Below, in pieces: positions 36,866-43,328 of a DNA stretch of 64,000 nt. Each line of letters begins with the position of its first letter. The stretch's first letter is position 1. The notes under the pieces are model-generated. The model was given only the letters and a program-made list of their open reading frames with translations, was not told the DNA's origin and searched no databases. Position numbers and translations under genes: made by a program. Source of the stretch: CAWBAT01 sp963810905 (lineage in GTDB: Bacteria > Acidobacteriota > Terriglobia > Versatilivoradales > Versatilivoraceae). The stretch is from NCBI GenBank assembly GCA_963810905.1, contig CAWEPG010000008.1, positions 62,001 to 126,000 of the forward strand, in the 5' to 3' direction.

Positions 36866-37244
36866 CGATGCTGGTGATGATCACATTTTCAAGTAGATTC
36901 GATCGTCTTCGGCCCAGACGCGCAAGCCCAATCGCCAGGATTGAGATAGGAATCGCTGTTTCCATGACCTGGCCTACCTTCAGGCCAGAATAGGCTGAGG
37001 CGATTGTAAAAAGAGCGCACAAGAGAAGACCCCAGCCGACAGAACGGCGGGTGGCTTCAAAAGGAGAGGCACTTGTTGGCACCACGGGACAATACACTTC
37101 TCCTGGGGGCAGGGGGTGATAAGCGTTTTCTGGGAGAGATGCTGAGGTAAGATCAGCCGGGGTGGATTTTTGCAGAAAGTGCCCAATATGCCGTGTTGGC
37201 AATCCGGCCGGGTTTGCCTCCATATTTTTCTCTTCATGTGTCAT
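36702..37244 (-). CDS. OPT-family transporter (5' part)
   Basis: The ATG at 37244 begins a soluble N-terminus, then the first helices (FTIASAYSGLKVGQVMETAI; ISILAIGLARLG) up to ENVIITSIGG. Beyond that point (about 36866) the frame is nonsense. One surplus base at 36862-36866 restores the family sequence into the next frame. The two pieces form a single gene of about 698 codons. Confidence 0.82.
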   Translation of the reverse strand: MTHEEKNMEANPAGLPTRHIGHFLQKSTPADLTSASLPENAYHPLPPGEVYCPVVPTSASPFEATRRSVGWGLLLCALFTIASAYSGLKVGQVMETAIPISILAIGLARLGRRRSNLLENVIITSIGGSGRSCGGRRHFHATGALHAQVEPSPAANDFYLPGWWLSWRAFLDPAEKIFCA

Positions 37245-37281
37245 CAGGAATTTTCTCTTCGGCTGGCCGCTGGCGGCAGGA

Positions 37282-37632
37282 TCAATATCCTTTTCTTCTC
37301 AGGTCTTTCTCCGAAAGGCCAAAGTAATGGCCAATTTCATGCTTCAGCGTCTTATTAATCTGTTCCAAGATTTCTTTCTCCGACCCGGACACTTCTTCGA
37401 TGTTTTTCTGGTAGAGAAAAATCTGGGCGGGCATGTGCGTTACAAAAACGGACTGTTCGGTTCGTGGAGTTCCCCGAAACAATCCCAGAAGCAAGCCGTC
37501 AAACTCCTCTTCCAACTCTTCATCAGGGTAGTCTTCGACTATAATGGAAATGTTTTCAAGTTTAGCTCTAAAGACTTTTGGCAAACGGGTCAGGGCTTCT
37601 TCAACCAGCTGCGTAAAACGAATACGGTCCAT
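37282..37632 (-). CDS. Small zincin-type metallopeptidase-like protein
   Basis: This 116-residue protein carries KHEIGHYFGLSEKDLR at its C-terminus, the HExxH zinc motif of the PF06262 (Zincin_1) family. The N-terminus (FTQLVEEALTRLPKVF) and the middle (LLLGLFRGTP; IFLYQKNIEEV) also match. Peptidase activity has not been shown for the family. It lies just upstream of the OPT gene on the same strand. Confidence 0.9.
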   Translation of the reverse strand: MDRIRFTQLVEEALTRLPKVFRAKLENISIIVEDYPDEELEEEFDGLLLGLFRGTPRTEQSVFVTHMPAQIFLYQKNIEEVSGSEKEILEQINKTLKHEIGHYFGLSEKDLRRKGY

Positions 37633-37991
37633 AGAAGTTAAATACTCTTAGAAAATCAAAAGGATGAATACCGGCTTTTTTTAATGATGAATCCTATTCT
37701 GTCTTAGCAAGTGCCAGAGTGCCGTTGAGCATTGCGGCTCACTCGCCTGATAGTACCATGAGAATCCTGTCCGGCAACCATGTGTGCAAGGTCATGGTCT
37801 GGCAGTCCCAGAGAAAGACAGGATGCGAGTATGCACTAAATGTTTCAGTTCTTATGGGGCCATGAACTGGCATGGATCTTGACTCGCCGAATAGGCTGGC
37901 GCAGTATGATCCAGACAGTTAAGGATCGTTTCTAGTTTGTCCGCTTTCGTTATTCCCCGGATCGCTTTTGTGGATTTATCGGGTGAACCCA
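37633..37991. other. Divergent intergenic region with RNA-like structure
   Basis: This 359-bp region separates the zincin gene (minus) from the UroD-family gene (plus). No gene is supported. It contains the structured segment at 37764-37824 and a smaller palindrome upstream (GAGC/GCTC near 37727-37740). It must also carry promoters for both neighbours, which I cannot place. Confidence 0.5.
37764..37824 (+). ncRNA. Candidate three-way-junction RNA
   Basis: Perfect stem P1: ATCCTGTC (37764-37771) with GACAGGAT (37817-37824). Inside it P2: ACCATG (37777-37782) with CATGGT (37793-37798), and P3: CTGG (37799-37802) with CCAG (37808-37811). The junction strand reads CGGCA. It ends about 170 nt before the UroD-family start codon. 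It matches no riboswitch I can name; a leader RNA is possible, chance not excluded. Confidence 0.3.
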
Positions 37992-39059
37992 ATGAACTCT
38001 TTGGAACGTGTCACTGCGGTTTTAGATCATCGGGTGCCGGATCGAGTTCCGGTCGGCCTTCATAACTTTCTATTAGCCTGTGCTATGGCAAAAGCTGATC
38101 TCAGTGTAGTCCTAAGAAGTGGCGAGATGCTTGCCGAGGTCCAATTGGCTGCCTGGCGAGAGTTTGGGCATGACTTGATCATGCACGAAAACGGAGTCTG
38201 CGCGGAAGCCGAAGCTATGGGATGCGGGATCTGGTATCAACCGAACCTTCCTCCCCATGTCGAAGAGCCAGTGATTCGCTCATTTGACGATTTGGACAAG
38301 CTCACGATCCCTGACCCTGAGAAGACATTCCCCTTAAATGAAATGTTAAAGGCTACGCGAATCTTGGTTCGCGAAACGAAAGGGGAGGTGTTTGTGATGG
38401 GGAGGGCTGATCAGGGGCCCTTAGCGCTGGCTTTGGCGCTCAGTGGCCCTGAAAAGTTCCTGACTGCTATCATGGAACCCGACCTGCGTCCAAGAGTTCT
38501 GCAGCTTCTGGATATTTGCTCGAAGACGAATATTGCTTACGGAGAAGCCCAGAAGCGAGCCGGCGCCCATGGTTCGAGCTTGGGATCGGTCGGATTGAGC
38601 CTGATTTCTCCCAAGCTCTTCGACGACCTGGAACGCCCGCGCGTAAAAGCTTTTTGCGATGCCATGCGACGGGCGGGGCTGCGCAGTTTCGTTCATTCCT
38701 GCGGTAATGAAACCCGTTTGATCGAGAATCTCATGGGCACAGGCGCCGATTGCCTGGAATTAGACCCTCTAACGGATCCAAAGATATTAAAGAAGAAAAT
38801 AACCAAGCGCATTTCTGTCTTGGGTATGCTCGATTCGACGCATATCTTGCCAAATGGGAGTGTTGAAGAAATCAGAAATCACACCCAAGAGATCATGAGT
38901 GTGATGGCTCCCCAGGGCGAATTTATTCTTGGACCAGGGTGCGCATTGACTGCTGCAGTCCCTCCTGTCGCTATCCATACGATCATGGAATTTGCGCGTT
39001 CCTACGGGCATTATGCACCGGATGGATCATTGCCGGAATTGGCCATTGTGAATAAATGA
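37992..39059 (+). CDS. Uroporphyrinogen decarboxylase-family protein (MtaA-like)
   Basis: About 355 residues from the ATG at 37992, behind GGGTG. The (beta/alpha)8 UroD fold shows SLERVTAVLDHRVPDRVP, GRADQGPLALALALSG, VHSCGNETRLIENLMGTG, ADCLELDPLTD and LGMLDSTHILPNGS. The VHSCGN His-Cys pair resembles zinc-site residues of corrinoid-dependent methyltransferases (MtaA/CmuA-like) rather than haem HemE. So methyl transfer is more likely than haem synthesis. The partner corrinoid protein is not nearby. Confidence 0.85.
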   Translation: MNSLERVTAVLDHRVPDRVPVGLHNFLLACAMAKADLSVVLRSGEMLAEVQLAAWREFGHDLIMHENGVCAEAEAMGCGIWYQPNLPPHVEEPVIRSFDDLDKLTIPDPEKTFPLNEMLKATRILVRETKGEVFVMGRADQGPLALALALSGPEKFLTAIMEPDLRPRVLQLLDICSKTNIAYGEAQKRAGAHGSSLGSVGLSLISPKLFDDLERPRVKAFCDAMRRAGLRSFVHSCGNETRLIENLMGTGADCLELDPLTDPKILKKKITKRISVLGMLDSTHILPNGSVEEIRNHTQEIMSVMAPQGEFILGPGCALTAAVPPVAIHTIMEFARSYGHYAPDGSLPELAIVNK

Positions 39060-39101
39060 TGAATGATTTGGGACCGCTCGCATTGGTTCGAGGGAGAAAC
39101 T

Positions 39102-39259
39102 GAAACCACGGGGTGCACGGGGGAAAAATTGGTTGGCTGAGATTTGTTTATGAAATGAGACTGCAAAGTAACAAATGGCCAAGAAACAATTGAAAATATA
39201 GTGTTATCTGATATCTACTGAGTCTTTAAAGAGAATATCCCCGTGTCCCCCCTGGTTTC
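39102..39259. mobile_element. MITE-like element with inverted ends
   Basis: The two ends, 39102-39122 and 39239-39259, are inverted repeats matching at 18 of 21 positions (GAAACCA then G-rich then CACGGGG). The 116-bp interior is AT-rich and codes for nothing. Size and ends resemble a miniature inverted-repeat element; no clear target duplication is visible. It sits just upstream of the phhB promoter. Confidence 0.45.
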
Positions 39260-39272
39260 AATTTGTTCACAG

Positions 39273-39300
39273 TTGATCGACTATTTTTCCATACTATAAT
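39273..39300 (+). promoter_or_regulatory. Sigma-70-type promoter for phhB
   Basis: TTGATC (39273-39278) and a perfect TATAAT (39295-39300) are separated by 16 bp, about 54 bp ahead of the phhB start codon. It is the best consensus promoter I see in the window. Confidence 0.55.
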
Positions 39301-39353
39301 GTCCTAAGAGGGTAGGAGAGCATACGTTCATTGTATCTAAAGAGGGATTCGAT

Positions 39354-39698
39354 ATGTCTGAACTTGCCGCGAAAAGCTGTGTGCCGTGCCGAGGGGGAGT
39401 AGCGCCTCTCAAAGGCGAAACATTGAGAACGTTCGCTCGCCAGCTTACCAATTGGGAAGTGATCGAAGAGCACCATCTGAGCAAGACTTATAAGCTTCCT
39501 GACTTTAAGGAAGCTCTCCAGTTGGTCAATCGAATTGGAGAGATTGCGGAACGAGAAGATCATCATCCCGACATCTATCTTGCCTGGGGGAAGGTTCGAA
39601 TTGACATTTGGACCCATAAAATCAATGGATTGACCGAAAGTGATTTTATTCTCGCGGCCAAGATTAATGAAATTCCTCCTGCTAAAGCTTTGGCATGA
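39354..39698 (+). CDS. phhB: Pterin-4a-carbinolamine dehydratase
   Basis: This 114-residue protein dehydrates 4a-hydroxytetrahydrobiopterin, recycling the pterin cofactor of aromatic amino acid hydroxylases. The active-site block REDHHPDIYLAWGKVRIDIW and the motif THKINGLTESDFILAAKI are both intact. No phenylalanine hydroxylase gene is nearby, so the partner enzyme is elsewhere or the role differs. A good promoter lies directly upstream. Confidence 0.95.
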   Translation: MSELAAKSCVPCRGGVAPLKGETLRTFARQLTNWEVIEEHHLSKTYKLPDFKEALQLVNRIGEIAEREDHHPDIYLAWGKVRIDIWTHKINGLTESDFILAAKINEIPPAKALA

Positions 39699-39734
39699 AG
39701 ATTACGATGAGTAGAAGTACTAGCAGGAGGAAAT

Positions 39735-39941
39735 ATGGCGGACTTTCACTATCAATTGGTTCCGTGTCCGAAATGTCAGGGTGAGTTTTATGGCCCCGTT
39801 GGAGTCAAGGTAAAGCCAGAGTTACCGCTCGATCAGCAGCTCAAATCAGTGGAAAACGAATTGGCTTCAACGCATCCCCATCATTTGGTCAATGGAAACT
39901 TCCTCAAAAGATACATTGACGACAAACTTCCGGCATACTGA
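39735..39941 (+). CDS. Small CPxC-containing protein of unknown function
   Basis: This 68-residue protein follows phhB by 36 bp and has a strong AGGAGG ribosome site. It starts MADFHYQLVPCPKCQGEFYG; the single CPKC pair may bind metal in a dimer. Its 3' end overlaps the tail of the opposite-strand comEC by about 60 bp. I do not recognise a family; the ribosome site supports it. Confidence 0.6.
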   Translation: MADFHYQLVPCPKCQGEFYGPVGVKVKPELPLDQQLKSVENELASTHPHHLVNGNFLKRYIDDKLPAY

Positions 39942-40921
39942 AATGGAAGAACGGCTTCCGGAAAACCTATTTCGCCAGCAAAAAGACGAATCTCTAGGCT
40001 TCTTCCGTCGGTTGTCAGCGTGATGGCACCATCCCGGTCGGTTCGAAAAATAGGAACGCGATGCTCTAACAGGCATTGAATCGTTTGTGGATGAGGATGT
40101 CCGAAAGGGCTATGGGCAGCCACTGAAATGAGAGCCCACACGGGCTGAACGCGTGACAAGAATTCTGGCGACGTGGAGGTTCGGCTGCCATGATGCCCCA
40201 CCTTCAGCACGTCTGCCTGGATCTTCACATTGCTTGCAATGAGACGGTCTTCAATCTTTTGTTCAATATCGCCCGTGAGCAAGAAACTTCTTTCCCCAAA
40301 TCGCAGACGAAATGCAAGTGAATCATTGTTTTTCGGAGTCGGCCCGATCACGGCATTGGGCTCTGGATTCAAGAATTCAAACTTTCCATTCGCGAATTGA
40401 GCGGTTTCCCCCTGATAAAAACTACGGATGAATACCCCCTTACGGAGAGCTGCCTTCAAAAGGTCAACGTATTCAGGGATCAGAGGGTTCTTCCCAATCC
40501 AGAGTTCTTCCACAGGAAAATTGTCGAGCACAGTTCGGAGACCGGCCATGTGGTCATGATGCGCATGAGTCAGGACCAATCGGTCAATGCGTCTTAATCC
40601 AAGCGACCAAAGATATGGAGAGACCACCCTTTCCCCCACATCAAATTCTTCCTCGGAATACATCTCCCCGAATGATCTACCAATAAGCCCACCTCCATCG
40701 ATCAACATGGAACGATTGCCTGGGAAACTCAGGAAAATACTATCGCCTTGTCTCACGTCGATCAGCGTAATCTGCAGCTCATTCGCGTGCAAACGGGGTG
40801 CAAAAGGATAAAGAAGAATGGCAAAAAGGAGGACGATTGCGGAGAGGGCGGCAAACAAACGAATGCGTTTCGGTGCAGCAGGGAAGAGAATACACCCCAT
40901 GAAGGATGAAATAGACCGCAA
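39881..40921 (-). CDS. ComEC C-terminal metallo-beta-lactamase domain fragment
   Basis: From about residue 25 onward this frame is genuine. VLTHAHHDHMAG is the metal-binding HxHxDH motif, with IDVRQGDSIFLSFP and KVGHHGSRTSTSPEFL completing the site. In ComEC this domain is thought to degrade the non-transported strand. The apparent N-terminus is out of frame with respect to the preceding fragment. Confidence 0.8.
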   Translation of the reverse strand: MRSISSFMGCILFPAAPKRIRLFAALSAIVLLFAILLYPFAPRLHANELQITLIDVRQGDSIFLSFPGNRSMLIDGGGLIGRSFGEMYSEEEFDVGERVVSPYLWSLGLRRIDRLVLTHAHHDHMAGLRTVLDNFPVEELWIGKNPLIPEYVDLLKAALRKGVFIRSFYQGETAQFANGKFEFLNPEPNAVIGPTPKNNDSLAFRLRFGERSFLLTGDIEQKIEDRLIASNVKIQADVLKVGHHGSRTSTSPEFLSRVQPVWALISVAAHSPFGHPHPQTIQCLLEHRVPIFRTDRDGAITLTTDGRSLEIRLFAGEIGFPEAVLPFQYAGSLSSMYLLRKFPLTK

Positions 40922-41838
40922 CAGTCCAAAACGGAGGGGTGGCTAAACGATAGTTCCCCCACTCCTCGCCGGAGAAAAAAAGTGCAAGAGTCAATAATGG
41001 TCGGAGCAGAAGAATACAAAGTTTGGCGAGGAATAGGCTGGCGGCTTGAGAGATAAAAGAAATCAACAAACATAGAAAGCCGAGCGGAACAATCAAACCA
41101 ACCAATGGGACAACGATGAGGTTCATGATCAAGGGCCAGACTGGATACCCTGTGAAAATAAAGAATCATCAGAATGACGAACACGGTTTGGATGGAAAAC
41201 GAAACCACAACGATTTCTGCAGTCAGTAATGCGAGGCGAAGGCTCAGACTGGCGCCGATCGCGATCATTTGGTGGACACGGAATGGAACGTAGCTTCGTA
41301 GGTTCTCCAACACTCCACGCAACCGTATCCGAAAGTCCGCCAATCGAGGAGAGAACCGGGCGTCAAGGCTAGGGTCCTCAAGACGCTGCAGGGCGCTGCG
41401 AACAGGCTCGAGACTCCACTCCAACGCAGGAAGCGCAATCAGAGCAATCGCAAGGACGGAAAGAAAAGAAAGCTGGAATCCTGGATCAAGGATCCAGCGT
41501 GGGTCGTACAAAAGGATGAGCAGAGCTGCTAGTGAAACCGAATTCAGTAGATTGCGATCCCGATCAAAATGGAGACTTACCAGGAAGGCTCCTGCCATCA
41601 GCGTTGCTCGAACGATCGAGGGTTGTTCTTCTGTGAGCGCACAGTAGAGACACAGTGCGGCCATAGTTAGGAGAGAGGAGACTCCCTTAGGGATGCGCAT
41701 GAAGTTGAACACCATGAACAATGACAATGCAACAATGGCCACATGCTGACCGGAAACCACTAGGACATGGTAAATCCCAGTGGCCTGGAAGGCTTGTTCG
41801 ACAACAGGATTCAAGCCTTGTTTTTCTCCCAGCAGCAA
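40762..41838 (-). CDS. ComEC central membrane domain fragment
   Basis: Contains the Competence domain hallmarks ATGIYHVLVVSGQHVAIVAL and the following helices (SLLTMAALCLYCALTEEQPS; RATLMAGAFLVSLHFDRDRN). Valid sequence ends near ILYFHRVSSLAL; removing one base near 41130 continues it as IMNLIVVPLVGLIV in a short frame ending near 40880. Confidence 0.78.
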   Translation of the reverse strand: MLLGEKQGLNPVVEQAFQATGIYHVLVVSGQHVAIVALSLFMVFNFMRIPKGVSSLLTMAALCLYCALTEEQPSIVRATLMAGAFLVSLHFDRDRNLLNSVSLAALLILLYDPRWILDPGFQLSFLSVLAIALIALPALEWSLEPVRSALQRLEDPSLDARFSPRLADFRIRLRGVLENLRSYVPFRVHQMIAIGASLSLRLALLTAEIVVVSFSIQTVFVILMILYFHRVSSLALDHEPHRCPIGWFDCSARLSMFVDFFYLSSRQPIPRQTLYSSAPTIIDSCTFFLRRGVGELSFSHPSVLDCCGLFHPSWGVFSSLLHRNAFVCLPPSPQSSSFLPFFFILLHPVCTRMSCRLR

Positions 41839-42454
41839 AGCTCTGGCAATTTCTTGAACTCTGGGATGGTTGAGGAAAAGCCATGTTAATGCGGTCGAGT
41901 AAAGTGGAACGGAGCTTCCAAATTGTGTTTCGCAGCCACCCTCCTTGTTGGGAGCTCAGGTGGGTAATCAAAAGCTCGTTTTTAACGGTACCCACTAAGA
42001 AAACATCTTGCCGCTCCAAAAAAGAGACGGAATCAAACTGGCCAGGGTTATTGAAGTTTTGCGGTATGCGTAAGTTGGTCAGGACTTCGAGCCGTTCTCC
42101 TGCCTGAATGAGAGACTGCGAGGGAGGCGGTTCTCCCTTTGGGTAATAGAGAGCCAGCCTGATTTTACCTGAGGTTTGAAAGGCCGAGTGTTTGTTCTCA
42201 AGTTTTTCCAATTCCAACTCAAATTGTTCACCAATTCCCCGGGGTATCGAACTCTTTGTGCAGATGCCCGTGACACGGCAGGGTTCACTAAGATCCAATA
42301 GCCCGATCTGCAAAAGCTGTTTGAGATGGGTGGGAGGATATCCGAGATCGTGGAGGGCAGGGGCGGCTAAACCGAATCCCGCAAAAGCCAGGGATGCGCA
42401 AATGAAAACCAGATGGGCTGACTTTTGGAAATATGAAAGCCAGAGTGACAGCAA
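41687..42454 (-). CDS. ComEC N-terminal/DUF4131 fragment
   Basis: Two helices (LVFICASLAFAGFGLAAP) and a beta-rich extracytoplasmic domain (CRVTGICTKSSIPRGI; RLEVLTNLRIPQNFNNPGQF) match the N-terminal region of ComEC. Sequence after about residue 195 (INMAFPQPSQ) is out of frame. The first 35 residues of the protein lie in the frame starting at 42563. Confidence 0.72.
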   Translation of the reverse strand: MLSLWLSYFQKSAHLVFICASLAFAGFGLAAPALHDLGYPPTHLKQLLQIGLLDLSEPCRVTGICTKSSIPRGIGEQFELELEKLENKHSAFQTSGKIRLALYYPKGEPPPSQSLIQAGERLEVLTNLRIPQNFNNPGQFDSVSFLERQDVFLVGTVKNELLITHLSSQQGGWLRNTIWKLRSTLLDRINMAFPQPSQSSRNCQSFAAGRKTRLESCCRTSLPGHWDLPCPSGFRSACGHCCIVIVHGVQLHAHP

Positions 42455-42563
42455 GATGACGGCAGAATAAAATAGTAAGACAAGCTACCGGAGTTTTAAT
42501 GTATTCGCTGAGGAGGATGCCGAAACAGTAGGATAGGGCGATCGTGAATACGGGACTCGCCAT

Positions 42564-42926
42564 AGGGGATACGTTGAGGAAGATTTGTTTGACAATACTA
42601 ATGGAATAAAAGGATCGTATTTCTTTTTTTTCTCACAGGCAACGCCTATTTGAGAGGCTTGTTTCGAGCTTCCTCTATCGAAAAACTGTGGAACCTTAGA
42701 GGTAGAAATGCCGTAGACACATTTGTTGATGAGTCTCGTGGAACGGCATTCTTAGGGCAGAGCGAAATTTCCGGGATGGTTAATGAGACCTCCAGGAAGA
42801 GAAAGGTTTCCGCCTGTCGTAGTGCCCAATAATTGGACTGGAATCCCCAGAGGAGTTGAAATCCGATCCGGGCCGCTTAATAATGGAGCCCACCTCGATT
42901 ATTTTAGGATAACTAAGGAGGTTCTT
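42564..42926. other. Divergent intergenic region before queD
   Basis: If queD starts at 42927 this 363-bp stretch holds only regulatory sequence for comEC and queD. An open frame continues upstream of queD to an ATG at 42783, but that part has no family resemblance. No preQ1-type riboswitch is recognisable. Confidence 0.45.
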
Positions 42927-43328
42927 ATTCATAAAGTCACTAAAGAAATCCATTTCTGCTATGGCCACCGACTGCTCGACTACGAAGGCAAGTGTCAGCA
43001 CTTGCATGGCCACAACGCGATTGCTGAAATTGAGATTGCTTCACAAACCCTGGATGACCGAGGGATGGTGGTGGATTTTGGAGAGATTAATCAGATCGTA
43101 AAAACCTGGATTGACAGTGAACTCGATCACACCATGCTTTTGTGCAAACGGGATCCTGTCCTCAATATCCTCCAGGAATTGAAGGAACCTTGTTTTGTGA
43201 TGGAAGAAAATCCGACTGCTGAAAATATTGCGCGAGTGATTTACGAGTACGCAGAGTCTCAAGGGCTTCCCGTAGCAGAGGTCAGGTTGTGGGAAACTCC
43301 TACCTCTTATGCAACCTACAGGAAATGA
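42927..43328 (+). CDS. queD: 6-carboxytetrahydropterin synthase (QueD family)
   Basis: Makes 6-carboxytetrahydropterin from dihydroneopterin triphosphate in queuosine synthesis. The zinc and catalytic block is EIHFCYGHRLLDYEGKCQH followed by LHGHN; DERGMVVDFGEI-like DDRGMVVDFGEINQ and the C-terminal VRLWETPTSYATY also fit. The family start should be near IHKVTKEIHF. A perfect AAGGAGG lies 5 nt before an ATT at 42927, so translation probably starts at this rare codon, or an ATG was lost. The ATG at 42783 would add 48 non-homologous residues. Confidence 0.88.
   Translation: MHKVTKEIHFCYGHRLLDYEGKCQHLHGHNAIAEIEIASQTLDDRGMVVDFGEINQIVKTWIDSELDHTMLLCKRDPVLNILQELKEPCFVMEENPTAENIARVIYEYAESQGLPVAEVRLWETPTSYATYRK

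Larger units (their letters stand above)
39881..42563 (-). pseudogene. comEC: comEC/rec2 DNA-uptake channel gene, four frame breaks
   Basis: The whole stretch reads as one ComEC protein of about 890 residues: N-terminal helices and OB-like domain, the Competence membrane domain, and a C-terminal metallo-beta-lactamase domain. ComEC moves single-stranded DNA across the inner membrane during transformation. Four frame changes occur, near 42455-42470, 41885-41897, 41130 and 40870-40885, each one extra base. With four breaks in 2.7 kb the gene is the best candidate for true decay, though error cannot be ruled out. The ATG at 42563 (MASPVFTIALSYCFGILLSE) is the natural start. Confidence 0.85.

Noticed and set aside
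37764..37824. Assigning the structured segment to a SAM-I, SAM-IV or cobalamin riboswitch
   Set aside because: Only a short CGGCAACC/AAGGT resemblance is present; other invariant nucleotides of these classes are missing.
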